From Spirosoma validum (GTDB taxonomy: Bacteria > Bacteroidota > Bacteroidia > Cytophagales > Spirosomataceae), in NCBI RefSeq assembly GCF_014699035.1, contig NZ_JACXAA010000011.1, positions 186,001-250,000 on the forward strand: a stretch of DNA of 64,000 nucleotides, given 5' to 3'. The position numbers were made by a program, and so were the translations under genes. Shown here one piece after another: positions 52,886 to 62,361 of the stretch; position 1 is the stretch's first letter, and each line of letters opens with the position of its first letter. Under the pieces are notes generated by a model. It was not told where the DNA came from and ran no database searches. It saw only the letters and a program-made list of their open reading frames with translations.

Positions 52886-54082
52886 TTAGTTTGAATCATC
52901 CGTTACGTCGTCGTCGGCGATACGGTTGGATTTATTGAAGTTAAGCAGGAGTGAAAGCCGAAACGTTTCGGACAATGGATTCCCTTGTTTTACAGGAAGT
53001 AAATAAGAAAAATCAACCCCGAACCGATCCTGGAGACGTAGTCCAATACCTGTCGTAAAATATTTCCGTCCTCCTTTTTGATTCGATTCGTTGAAATAAC
53101 CAACACGGGCAGCAAACTGATCGTTATACCAATATTCAATACCTGTTGAAATCGTAATTTCTTTCAGCTCTTCGCTGAAACCGCCCGGTGCATCAGCAAA
53201 CGAACCAAACACGGAGCTAAAATAATCTTTGTTTGCGTTTAAATTGACGCCATTCACAACGTTGGGCGTCGGCACCATTAGCTTGTTGAAATCCAGCACA
53301 AAATTGAATTTATTGTACTGATCGACGTAGTACGTCAGACCGGTTCCTAAACGCAGGTTTGTTGGAATGAAATAACGTTCAGTACCCCCGTAGTTAAGGC
53401 GACCGCCCAGATTAGAAATCATTCCACCAAATGCCCAGCCTAAGCCCTGACCAGTGGCATTATCGCGAGCTTCGTTCCGATAATAGAAACTAATGTCGGC
53501 AGCAGCTGTCGAGCCCGGTTTGAGGCCAGGGTTCGAACTACCCGCAGCTAGGTTAGAGTTCAAATACTTCAGATCAACGGCGAGCGAGAAATTTTGGGAA
53601 AGACGCTGCGCAAAGGAAGCTGTAAGCGCATACTCGCGTGAATTGAACGTACCGGCTGCCACACCTGTGTTCGTTGTAAAATCGACCGTTCCTAAGTCGA
53701 AATACATCAACGAACCGGAGACTACCGAGTTCTTGCCAACTTTTCCATAGCCACTCAGGTACGTATAGTACATGTCGCCGATCAGGTTGCGCAGCCAGGG
53801 CGTATACGAAACAGAAGCCCCTGAGCTTTGTTTGGCAAATACCAGTTTCGATGGATTCCAGAAAACCGCATTCGCATCAGGATCACCTAAGGCTACACCC
53901 GCTTCACCCAGCGCACCAGAACGGGCATCAGGCGTGAAGTTTAAGAAAGGTACCGATGAGGTCGGGATATTTAATTGCCCAGTGAGACCGTTTACCGCTG
54001 TTGTCGATTGGGCAGATACATCGAAGGAAAGTGAAGATAAACTACAAACGGTGAGAAGGATGCAAGCAAAATTTAGCTTCAT
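52886..54082 (-). CDS. porV: type IX secretion outer-membrane protein PorV
   Basis: 398 residues from ATG 54082, which gives a clean signal peptide (MKLNFACILLTVCSLSSL); a start six codons earlier is possible. The mature start NFTPDARSGALGEAGVAL and DPDANAVFWNPSKL, followed by a FadL-like barrel, is characteristic of PorV (LptO). PorV shuttles cargo from the translocon to the PorU sortase. The order porU then porV on one strand, as in other T9SS bacteria, supports the call. Terminal residues are acidic. Confidence 0.93.
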   Translation of the reverse strand: MKLNFACILLTVCSLSSLSFDVSAQSTTAVNGLTGQLNIPTSSVPFLNFTPDARSGALGEAGVALGDPDANAVFWNPSKLVFAKQSSGASVSYTPWLRNLIGDMYYTYLSGYGKVGKNSVVSGSLMYFDLGTVDFTTNTGVAAGTFNSREYALTASFAQRLSQNFSLAVDLKYLNSNLAAGSSNPGLKPGSTAAADISFYYRNEARDNATGQGLGWAFGGMISNLGGRLNYGGTERYFIPTNLRLGTGLTYYVDQYNKFNFVLDFNKLMVPTPNVVNGVNLNANKDYFSSVFGSFADAPGGFSEELKEITISTGIEYWYNDQFAARVGYFNESNQKGGRKYFTTGIGLRLQDRFGVDFSYLLPVKQGNPLSETFRLSLLLNFNKSNRIADDDVTDDSN

Positions 54083-54199
54083 ACAAAGAATGTTAGTCAA
54101 TGACAGAAACTGGTGTTAGTAAGGAATAACAGTTCTGTGCGGTCAAAATTACAATGAAAGGTTGGATTAGAAAAAGAGGATAACGTATATATCAGTCAA

Positions 54200-57100
54200 T
54201 CATTTCATTAATACTAATCGCTGGGTTCCCGTTGCCCCGCTGCCGTCAGCTGCCGAACGAATGTCAAGTCGAACAATATAAAGTCCATTTGGTAACGATT
54301 GTCCATTGCTGGCTAAGCCACTCCAAGTGCCAATATTAAATGTTGCATCACAGTCTGTGCACTGCCCCGTCTGCTGATTTAACAACCGGCTGTTAAGATC
54401 ATAAATACCTACTGTCCAGTCGAGTGGCTCTCCAGAGCGGTTTAGTTCGGCGGTTAATACGGTCTGCGTAACAACTGGATTTGGACTGGCTCGTAACGAC
54501 TTTATCGCTAGTCCTATCCTATCGGAAACTACTAAGGTCAACGCCCCCTCGGTTGAATTATTGTTAATATCCCACGCTTTCACCTGAACGGTATACGTTC
54601 CTGGTAACATATTGCGAAACGTATACAGAACCTCACCCTGTCGTCCATCGCTATCCTTAGCAACGTAATAGTCGTTCAAAACAATCACCTCCTGATTATT
54701 AACTTGAGCCGTCAGTTCATGCCCTAAGCCCGAACGAGCAACATTGATACCTCGGTTATCACTCAAACTGATACGAAGTGTAACATCTGGTCCGGCTACG
54801 TGTAAAACTCCTCCATCGGCGGTCCCATCTGCAACAGCAAATTTCACCACAGGCGGCTGATTATCAACACTATCAACCACAATACTTCCCCCAATTCTTA
54901 GGCTATCAGAGCTTCCAATGGCTGTTAATGAGCTATCTGACCGAACAGCGTACAAATACAATTTTCCCAGACCGACGGTATAGTTAATATCTTTTGGCAT
55001 GGTGAACTTTGCCGTAAATCGCCCTTGCTGGACAGGCACCTGTCCAGTAAAAATCGGATTCGTAAACGCCGAGTAGGTCATTTTAGGGCTATCGTTTTCT
55101 GAGCCAAGGGTCGTATGGGTTACTGATTTATCGTACAGACTTATCTTAATCATTCCCGAAAAATCGGCAAGTCGCTGGTTTGGCTGCCGAATTTCACCGC
55201 TAAACTCAACTGTCTGCAACGCACGTAACGTATCAACGCGATTTCTCGTCACGGCTTTCCCGTTTACCTGAGTAAGTGTTGCCTGTGCCTGTGGATAGGC
55301 TAGTTGCATTGATGGATCGCCCAGGAGCGCGAAATTTCGATTAACGGCCCCAACTAAACTGTTATTTTTCGTGATACGCATGACATCTCCCAAGCGAGGC
55401 AGCTTTCCATCGATAGGTTTGAAGACGGCATTATAAAACGCTTCGTTCAGAAGTAGATTCGTATTCGCGTATACAGGACGGGTTGTTGTCAGTAATCCAG
55501 CGGCTCCACCGGTTCGGCTTAGCAGAATTAGTTCCGCCCCTGACGTAGCAGCTGGGTCATCGTAGCGACCAAACTCACAGGTAGCGGTTACGAATAAAGG
55601 AAGGCGTTGATTTTTCCAGGAAAGAATATCCTGCAACGTAACAATTTGCTCTTCGGCCAGGCCCAAAACACCACCATGTCCGCTATAATTAATAATCAGT
55701 CGCCCATCGGCAACGGCCTGATTGATGAGCTGATTGACGACTGGCGCCTTCTGTCCGTTACTTGTATTTTCCTGCGGATATTCGTCCATAAATATTCGCT
55801 CGGGTCTGTAAGCCGGGGCCACTTTTTCGATTTGCATGGCCATTTGATTCGCATCGTTCTGGTGAATATTTTGATCACCATCATCGGCCACGAGCATGAC
55901 CCGCGTTTGCCAATCGCCGGTTAACGATTGATTCGATCCATACCGAATGAGTTTGTCAACAACCGTTCGGGCTTCGTCAATCGATTTGACTGGCAAGCGT
56001 CCGACTCCGATCGCCATTTTATAATCCCCCGCAATGGACTCAGGCCACTCCCCTTCGTTGGCCCCCATGAATCCGAAATAATCATCGGACGAATAACTTA
56101 AAACGGGATGCAATGACTCGCGGCTTTCGTAAACGGGTACCATATTGGCTGATTGGGCCGCGCTGGTCATCGTCAGTATGTTCCGATAGTCGAACGTAGC
56201 ATCACCGAACAGCAGTAAATATTGAAATTTATCTGACTGTTTCTGGTAAAAATACCGTGCCATATCCCGAATAGCCGTTGGATCGGCCTGTCCTGACCCA
56301 AATTCGGTATATACCTGCTGGGTCGTAACAACCAGAACCGATAGCTGATCGTGTTCACGCCGGTAGGCAGCCAGTCGATCCGCCTGCTCGCGCCAGGTAG
56401 CTGGTGTTATAATGATTAAATTCGGGACAGACTGGCTATGAATATCTTGGTTAGTGATCGTTACCAGCGATGCAGGCGATAGGGTAATTGCGTCCGTAAA
56501 TAAGAAATAATCTCCAGAACTGGAAGAAAGCCAGCCAGCCTCTTGCGAAGCCGAAAGGGCATAGGCCTGAGCAGCCGGAATGAGTGGATTCGTTACGTCC
56601 CAGATACGTAGGCTGCTATTGGCCTGTTTAACGCCATATTGGCCCGCCGGTAACCGACGAACCCAGATCGGTTTATCATATTGCCGAAGTTCACGACGGA
56701 ATTGTATGGCTACATAATTTAGATAGCCCTGCGCTATGGTCTGGCCGTATTTTCGGAACGTTAAGGCCAATCGTAGCGAACTGCTGCTCGCTGACAGACT
56801 AGTCTGAAACGTATCGGTTCGGCTTATCCCCTGATAATCGTACTTTCCGGCTTGCCCACCCACAATCGTCGACATAGGCATTGTGCCCACTAGTTGATCA
56901 TTAACCTGAAGCCGGAACTGTGTCGGCGAAGTTGCAGCGGTCATCACTGAAGCCGTTAATCGAATCGCTGAGTTCGCTACAATACCCGGCGTATCAAATG
57001 AGATTATTTTCGTGGTATCGTAAGCAACAAAAGACTCACCAAACCACTCTCGACCCGATCGTACCGTCGACAGCTTCGACAAATCCTGCTCATGGAACTG

Positions 57101-57670
57101 ATAATCGTCGAACGTAGTGACCGTGGGCGAAGCCAGCAATTTACCTGCTGAACGTTCTGCCAAACGTAATCCTGGTGATGTACCAATTGTCAGAAAATAA
57201 AAAGTTGTATCAGAATAAAAGTTAATCTGATGGCTAAAACGCCGGGCAGTAGAATCATAACGAACGGCGTGTGGACTTTGGCCGAAAAAAAGAATGGCAT
57301 CACCCGCGTCAAACTTACCGTCTGCTTCGCCAAGTACCTGAATGGCGTTTTCCGTTAGATCCGTTGGGCGGGCAATTGCATTGGACTGCGGCAAGATTCT
57401 TCCCCCATTTCCATATAAACGCAATTTCCTGGGATCAGCCGTCGCAAAAGCGGGGTTCATTCGCGCCAGCTGCGCTTGATCGAGCCTGTAGACACCCGAT
57501 TCGGTGACACCAATTTTTAGCCACACTCCACTTTTTAGTATAGATTGAGCCTGCGTACTATAGTGAAGAATAATTAATGCCAAATGTAGAATAACGAGTA
57601 TAGTCAATTTGAGCCAGCCTACCTGGAGCGGCCTTTGCCTATTCTTCATTCTAGATTTTGTATTCTTCAT
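54200..57670 (-). CDS. porU: type IX secretion sortase PorU
   Basis: 1156 residues. A signal anchor (about 18-42) is followed by beta-rich domains (about 45-410), then a gingipain-type C25 peptidase domain (about 415-790): YLLLFGDATFDYR, NYSGHGG with catalytic His665, and VTATCEFGRYDDP with Cys698. The C-terminal Ig-like domains end in a type IX tail (about 1075-1156; ASPNPVV, LPNGLYIVRL). PorU removes T9SS sorting tails and links cargo to A-LPS. ATG 57670 overlaps the upstream stop as ATGA (57667-57670), so translation is probably coupled to the SprT-like gene; a second Met at residue 8 is an alternative start. Confidence 0.95.
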   Translation of the reverse strand: MKNTKSRMKNRQRPLQVGWLKLTILVILHLALIILHYSTQAQSILKSGVWLKIGVTESGVYRLDQAQLARMNPAFATADPRKLRLYGNGGRILPQSNAIARPTDLTENAIQVLGEADGKFDAGDAILFFGQSPHAVRYDSTARRFSHQINFYSDTTFYFLTIGTSPGLRLAERSAGKLLASPTVTTFDDYQFHEQDLSKLSTVRSGREWFGESFVAYDTTKIISFDTPGIVANSAIRLTASVMTAATSPTQFRLQVNDQLVGTMPMSTIVGGQAGKYDYQGISRTDTFQTSLSASSSSLRLALTFRKYGQTIAQGYLNYVAIQFRRELRQYDKPIWVRRLPAGQYGVKQANSSLRIWDVTNPLIPAAQAYALSASQEAGWLSSSSGDYFLFTDAITLSPASLVTITNQDIHSQSVPNLIIITPATWREQADRLAAYRREHDQLSVLVVTTQQVYTEFGSGQADPTAIRDMARYFYQKQSDKFQYLLLFGDATFDYRNILTMTSAAQSANMVPVYESRESLHPVLSYSSDDYFGFMGANEGEWPESIAGDYKMAIGVGRLPVKSIDEARTVVDKLIRYGSNQSLTGDWQTRVMLVADDGDQNIHQNDANQMAMQIEKVAPAYRPERIFMDEYPQENTSNGQKAPVVNQLINQAVADGRLIINYSGHGGVLGLAEEQIVTLQDILSWKNQRLPLFVTATCEFGRYDDPAATSGAELILLSRTGGAAGLLTTTRPVYANTNLLLNEAFYNAVFKPIDGKLPRLGDVMRITKNNSLVGAVNRNFALLGDPSMQLAYPQAQATLTQVNGKAVTRNRVDTLRALQTVEFSGEIRQPNQRLADFSGMIKISLYDKSVTHTTLGSENDSPKMTYSAFTNPIFTGQVPVQQGRFTAKFTMPKDINYTVGLGKLYLYAVRSDSSLTAIGSSDSLRIGGSIVVDSVDNQPPVVKFAVADGTADGGVLHVAGPDVTLRISLSDNRGINVARSGLGHELTAQVNNQEVIVLNDYYVAKDSDGRQGEVLYTFRNMLPGTYTVQVKAWDINNNSTEGALTLVVSDRIGLAIKSLRASPNPVVTQTVLTAELNRSGEPLDWTVGIYDLNSRLLNQQTGQCTDCDATFNIGTWSGLASNGQSLPNGLYIVRLDIRSAADGSGATGTQRLVLMK

Positions 57671-58293
57671 TCTATAATAATCTCCACCAGCGCATGAGCC
57701 AGAATTGCGTACGATCTTCCTGATGAGACTTCTTTACAAACGACGCGAGTGCGACGTAGCGTACCCCGAATGAATGTCTTTTTAGCAAATTGAAATACTC
57801 TCCCCTCCGAAACGTCACGTAGCATTACCTGATTCGCAGACAAATTAGTCGTCTGTGGTTGATCAACTTGACGCAAAGCCATTACAAGCGCAGGATTTGC
57901 GTAAGTTGTAGCGGCTGGCTTGAGCAGGTATTGACGTAACGGCTGAAGAATGGCCTTTGGGAAGACATCTTCATTTAATATGGGCTGCATCAGCTGTTGA
58001 AAAGCGGTTTGCCAGACAGGTCCATGTGGCCGAATATGACTCCGTCGAAGTGATTTATTTTGACTATGAACAGCCGCATGCGCCACTTCGTGAACATACG
58101 TAATCAGGAAAGCGTAAGGATTCAGATTCGCGTTTACCGTAATCTGGGTTCGATTGTATGGCAGAACACGGAAATCGCCTAAACGAGTACGACGAGGTCT
58201 AGCAACTTGAAACGTGAATTGATATTGCTGCCATAATTGTTGGCAATAGACGACAGAAGCTTCAGGAACGTAGTTTGATAACAGGTTAGTCAA
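57667..58293 (-). CDS. SprT-like zinc metallopeptidase domain protein
   Basis: 208 residues. YVHEVAHAAVHSQ contains HEVAH (His68, Glu69, His72), the zinc-peptidase motif of the SprT/SPRTN group. The upstream strand TQITVNANLNPY also fits. The second half is basic with no second Cys cluster. The start is TTG 58293; no in-frame ATG is near. The last codon overlaps the PorU ATG (ATGA), so the two are co-translated; the functional link is unknown. Confidence 0.82.
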   Translation of the reverse strand: MTNLLSNYVPEASVVYCQQLWQQYQFTFQVARPRRTRLGDFRVLPYNRTQITVNANLNPYAFLITYVHEVAHAAVHSQNKSLRRSHIRPHGPVWQTAFQQLMQPILNEDVFPKAILQPLRQYLLKPAATTYANPALVMALRQVDQPQTTNLSANQVMLRDVSEGRVFQFAKKTFIRGTLRRTRVVCKEVSSGRSYAILAHALVEIIIE

Positions 58294-58305
58294 CGTAAAA
58301 ACAAA

Positions 58306-58336
58306 AAAAGAGCCCTCTACAAGATAAGGCTCTTTT
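58306..58336 (-). terminator. intrinsic terminator after the small lipoprotein gene
   Basis: AAAAGAGCC (58306-58314) pairs with GGCTCTTTT (58328-58336). On the minus strand a T-run follows, and the element begins 24 bases after the 58360 stop. Confidence 0.88.
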
Positions 58337-58359
58337 TCAATTTGTAAGAATAGACTTAC

Positions 58360-58560
58360 TTATTTTTTTGCTGAATCAGGAACCATCGTGGTATCCGTTT
58401 CCGTCATCATCGTCGCCGACGAATCAGTAGCCATGACAGTAGTATCGGTGGTGATTACAGCGGTTGAATCAGTTGACGTTTCTTCCGTTTTAGGTTTGCT
58501 TTGGCAAGAAGCGAATGTTAACATGCTGCCAACGAATAGTAGAGCGAATACTTTTTTCAT
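58360..58560 (-). CDS. small Thr/Ser-rich lipoprotein
   Basis: 66 residues. The signal MKKVFALLFVGSMLTFASC has a lipobox, FASC, with the acylated Cys at 19. The mature part is almost all Thr, Ser, Asp, Glu and Met in short TDTT/TDSS repeats, with no fold predicted. It has its own terminator and lies alone between two unrelated genes. Function not recognised; an envelope stress or spacer role is guesswork. Confidence 0.75.
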   Translation of the reverse strand: MKKVFALLFVGSMLTFASCQSKPKTEETSTDSTAVITTDTTVMATDSSATMMTETDTTMVPDSAKK

Positions 58561-58709
58561 TATTAGTGGGTGCTATTTTAGATTTTCGGGTGCAAATATA
58601 ACCTTTCACCTCTTAATGCAAAATAACGTCACGCTGATTTTATTAAGAAGACATATTATAACAAAAAAGTCCTATTCTTGATTGTATTAATCAAAACCTG
58701 TTTGATTGC

Positions 58710-59210
58710 TTAAAGTTGTTTTTCTTCTTCTTTTGATGATCGCGAGAGAATGCGGTCGTATACACCCGTACTGCGGAATGTTAGTAGTTTATGCCCGAAA
58801 TAATTAGCTAAAAAACTAAAACCCATTCCCACTACGTGCGACCCTTTTTCGCGCCAGAACATCGATACTTCGGGGAAATGAGGATTTGCCACCCATTCAA
58901 GCGTAGCTACAGCTACCCCTACCTGAACGCCCCAAGCAATTAAGGCAATAATAACAAACTTGACCATTTCTCGGCCCGTATTACCTGTTTGTTTTGCCGA
59001 AAACGCGAAAAGCTTCGTTGGTAGAAAACTAACAACCGTAGCCGTTAGATAGCCAAGTAAAACGCTGGTAGAATAATCGAATTTAAGAGTTTCCCGGAAA
59101 AAAATCTGGCTAAAGAAGTTTACTGAGGCACCAAACAGAGCCGTTAGAAAAAAGGAAAAAAAACTTTTATAGCTGTTAGTTTTCGGCTGTTCGATGGCGC
59201 TCACGTTCAC
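58710..59210 (-). CDS. GtrA-family membrane protein
   Basis: 166 residues with four membrane segments (about 18-38, 45-66, 85-107, 128-147). TALFGASVNFFSQ and FLANYFGHKLLTF match the GtrA family, small proteins that help flip polyprenyl-linked sugars or work beside glycosyltransferases. The start is GTG 59210. It stands alone on the minus strand, 140 bases from nuoN, with no glycosyltransferase neighbour. Confidence 0.85.
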   Translation of the reverse strand: MNVSAIEQPKTNSYKSFFSFFLTALFGASVNFFSQIFFRETLKFDYSTSVLLGYLTATVVSFLPTKLFAFSAKQTGNTGREMVKFVIIALIAWGVQVGVAVATLEWVANPHFPEVSMFWREKGSHVVGMGFSFLANYFGHKLLTFRSTGVYDRILSRSSKEEEKQL

Positions 59211-59349
59211 TGTTTTAGCAGGCAGAAAAGAGTTGTGTATATATAACTATCGACCAAATGAATTCTCAAAAGTACTACTTCAGAGTCAAATGAGTATAAA
59301 ATCTGGAGTTATTAATTAGCCTGCGGTAAAAAAATAGGTTAATATATCG

Positions 59350-60756
59350 TTAAAATAGACCTTGTAGCAGTCCAGGTGCAATACCTAGCCCTAGTGTTAA
59401 GATAGTTGCCGCCAATAGTACATATTGATAAACTGGAGTAACGCGAATTGGTTCAGTAGCACCATCCCGAAAATACATAGCGATAATAACCCTGAAATAA
59501 TAATAGATACCCACAGCTGACATAAGCACCGCTACGATCAGTAACCAGATCTGCCCCCGCTCGACCGCCGTCGAAAACATATAAAACTTGCCCCAGAAAC
59601 CAGCAGTTAGTGGTATTCCAGCTAAGGATAACATTGATACAGTCATGGCAAAACCCAAGAATGGGTTCTGTCGAGCCAACCCGTTAAAAGAATCAAAATT
59701 TTCATTTATAACCCCTTCGCTGGTAATCGTTTGTGTACTACGTTGTTGAGCAACCAGCAACAACACGCCAAAAGCTGAAATAGTCGCTACTGAATAAGCC
59801 AGGGAATAAAACACGATGGCCTGCTTCGTCTGGGCACCCAGCGCGGCCAGACCAATCAATAAATAGCCCGCATGAGAAATACTGGAATAAGCCATCATCC
59901 GCTTGAAGCTATTTTGGTAAACGGCTGTAACGTTGGCTAAAACCAGTGTAATAGCCGTAATGATCGCCAGAATCGTCCACCAGAATGAAAAAACACCCGT
60001 AAACGACACCGACAGTAATCGGAATAGAGCGGCAAAACCTGCCGTCTTAACAACCGTCGACATAAACGCGGTGAAAATAGTCGGCGCTCCATCGTAAACA
60101 TCAGGCGTCCAGAAGTGGAACGGAGCCGCTGAGACTTTAAATAACAAGCCTATCAACAGCATTAACAAACCAACGTATAGCAGCAGAGACAGTCCCATTT
60201 GTGGATTAGCGGCATAAGAACCAATACCTGCAATGGTAAATGAACCCGTTGCACCGTACAGCAATGCCATTCCAAACAACATAATCCCTGTTGCGAAAGC
60301 ACCCATTAGAAAATATTTCAACGCAGCTTCGTTAGAGCGCAGATTACGTTTATCACTGCCTGTCAGGATATACATGGCTACTGACAAAATCTCGACGCCC
60401 ACAAAAAGCATGATCAAATTCTCGAAGCTAATCATCATGATAGCTCCAACCAACGAGAATAGAATGAGGCCATAGTACTCAGCAGGTTGTGCCTCATCGT
60501 TTTCCGCAAAACTACCTGATAACGCAACTACTAGGAACGCAGACCCTAGCACAATGGCGGTGAAAACCATCGACAGGTTATTAGTCCGCAGCATGTCGTT
60601 GAAATACAGATACGTTTTATTCCAGTCTAAGAAGTTGGCCGCCAGGGTAACTACCAAAAACAGCAACGTAGCAGGCAATAGAACTGTTTTCGACTTCAGG
60701 AAACCGAGAAACAACAGTGCAATGCCAAAAACCGATAACAGAACAATGGGTAACAT
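59350..60756 (-). CDS. nuoN: NADH-quinone oxidoreductase subunit N
   Basis: 468 residues, about 14 membrane helices of the antiporter-like fold. GVEILSVAMYILTG, EAALKYFLMGAFATGI, PFHFWTPDVYDGAP and MMAYSSISHAGYLL are the conserved NuoN segments, including the Glu and Lys residues of the proton path. It is part of complex I's membrane arm and lies last in the visible nuoL-nuoM-nuoN series. Confidence 0.96.
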   Translation of the reverse strand: MLPIVLLSVFGIALLFLGFLKSKTVLLPATLLFLVVTLAANFLDWNKTYLYFNDMLRTNNLSMVFTAIVLGSAFLVVALSGSFAENDEAQPAEYYGLILFSLVGAIMMISFENLIMLFVGVEILSVAMYILTGSDKRNLRSNEAALKYFLMGAFATGIMLFGMALLYGATGSFTIAGIGSYAANPQMGLSLLLYVGLLMLLIGLLFKVSAAPFHFWTPDVYDGAPTIFTAFMSTVVKTAGFAALFRLLSVSFTGVFSFWWTILAIITAITLVLANVTAVYQNSFKRMMAYSSISHAGYLLIGLAALGAQTKQAIVFYSLAYSVATISAFGVLLLVAQQRSTQTITSEGVINENFDSFNGLARQNPFLGFAMTVSMLSLAGIPLTAGFWGKFYMFSTAVERGQIWLLIVAVLMSAVGIYYYFRVIIAMYFRDGATEPIRVTPVYQYVLLAATILTLGLGIAPGLLQGLF

Positions 60757-60767
60757 AACTTTAGTGG

Positions 60768-60834
60768 TTAGTCAACAGTCCTTAGCCATTAGTGAAAATC
60801 AGACATTGACTTTTCACTATCGACTGACAACTAT
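60768..60834. repeat. imperfect inverted repeat between nuoM and nuoN
   Basis: TAGTGAAAA (60790-60798) pairs exactly with TTTTCACTA (60811-60819), and looser pairing extends outward. TAGCCATTAGT at 60784-60794 also occurs at 47657-47667. It fills most of the gap between the nuoM stop and the nuoN start and may adjust nuoN expression. Confidence 0.65.
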
Positions 60835-62313
60835 TTATTTCATAGATACAGCCGTTGTACCGATGTATTTCATCAGATTCGCTACGGCAGGTTCGGTTAC
60901 TTTCAGGAATGTGTGAGGATAAATGCCGATCCAGAACACCATCACAACCAGCGGAATAAATACCCAGCTCTCTGATCTTGTCAGATCAGCAAACGATTCG
61001 GTACGGGATGTCGTAGGTCCGAACATGCTCTTCTGAAACATGCGAAGCATATAAACAGCCCCGAAAATGATTGTAAATCCAGCCGCTAATCCCAAATAGT
61101 GATTGTACGTAAAGACGCCGTGCAGTAGCAAAAATTCACCGACGAAGCCGTTTGTAAGGGGTAATGCTACGCTGCCTAACAGCATAATCATAAAATAGAC
61201 TGTCAATTTGGGTGTTGTCTGCGTGATACCACCGAGTTGGTCAAGCTGGCGAGTCTTCGTTCGGGAGAAAATTACGTCGGCTACGAAGAACATACCCACT
61301 ACGTTAATTCCGTGAGCCAACATTTGCACCAGCGCCCCCTGCATACCCGTTTCGGTTTGCGAGAACACACCAGCCGCCATCAAGCCTACGTGTGAGAACG
61401 ACGAATAAGCAATCAGACGCTTCATGTCGCGCTGACGAATGGCGATGATTGACCCATAAATAATTCCAATAACGGAAAGAATGATAGCCGTTTTTCCCCA
61501 GGTTTCAACCCCGAGCGGTACGATAGGCAGAATAAAGCGTATCAGCCCATAAACACCCATTTTCAGCATAATCCCAGCGAGCAGCATCGTTGCTGGTGTA
61601 GGCGATTCAACATATGTATCGGGTTGCCATGTATGAAATGGAAACACGGGCATCTTAATGGCAAAAGCAATAAAAAACGCCCAGAAAATCCAGTTTTGCG
61701 CTTCGGGTGTCAGCTTTAATTTGTAGAAGTCAGCAATAGCGGATGAATGAGCGGCTCCATTGATGGCTGGTGTCTGATAATACAGATAAACCAGCGCCAC
61801 CAGCATAAATAAGCTTCCAAAAATGGTATAAACAAAGAATTTGAACGTAACAGGAATCCGGTTCTCGCCACCCCACATGGCTGCTAAAAAGTAAATAGGA
61901 ATCAATGCAGCCTCGAAAAAGAAGTAGAACAGAAACCCATCGCGAGCCGTGAAAACGCCCATCAGAGCCGCCTGCATGTAAAGCATTAAGGCATAGAACG
62001 TAGCAGGTCGTGCATATGTCCGGTTAAACGTTGAGAGCACAATAAACGGAACCAACAGCCCTGTCAGTAAAACGAGCAACACACTGATACCGTCAATTCC
62101 AGCACTAAGACGAATTCCCAGCGAACCAATCCAGGCGTAATCGAATCCGAACTGTGAACTGGCATCTGGATGAAACTCGAAGAAAGCGTAGCCAGCCAAA
62201 ACTAATTCGACCAGTGCAGCGACTAAAGCCGCCTGTTTTATCCGTTCGCCCCCAAATAGCAAAATCAGCGTAGCCGCTACAACAGGATAAAGAATCAGGA
62301 ATAGTGTAAGCAT
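60835..62313 (-). CDS. nuoM: NADH-quinone oxidoreductase subunit M
   Basis: 492 residues, about 14 membrane helices. FFFEAALIPIYFL carries the conserved Glu, KMPVFPFHTWQPDTYVESP the Lys and loop, and AYSSFSHVG the discontinuous helix region. It is one of three antiporter-like proton-pumping subunits of complex I. A 48-base gap separates it from nuoL and a 78-base gap with a repeat from nuoN; the order nuoL-M-N is the usual one. Confidence 0.96.
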   Translation of the reverse strand: MLTLFLILYPVVAATLILLFGGERIKQAALVAALVELVLAGYAFFEFHPDASSQFGFDYAWIGSLGIRLSAGIDGISVLLVLLTGLLVPFIVLSTFNRTYARPATFYALMLYMQAALMGVFTARDGFLFYFFFEAALIPIYFLAAMWGGENRIPVTFKFFVYTIFGSLFMLVALVYLYYQTPAINGAAHSSAIADFYKLKLTPEAQNWIFWAFFIAFAIKMPVFPFHTWQPDTYVESPTPATMLLAGIMLKMGVYGLIRFILPIVPLGVETWGKTAIILSVIGIIYGSIIAIRQRDMKRLIAYSSFSHVGLMAAGVFSQTETGMQGALVQMLAHGINVVGMFFVADVIFSRTKTRQLDQLGGITQTTPKLTVYFMIMLLGSVALPLTNGFVGEFLLLHGVFTYNHYLGLAAGFTIIFGAVYMLRMFQKSMFGPTTSRTESFADLTRSESWVFIPLVVMVFWIGIYPHTFLKVTEPAVANLMKYIGTTAVSMK

Positions 62314-62361
62314 ATATAGAATTTCTGAACGACGATGGATTGTGAATCAGTCGTATTCAAC

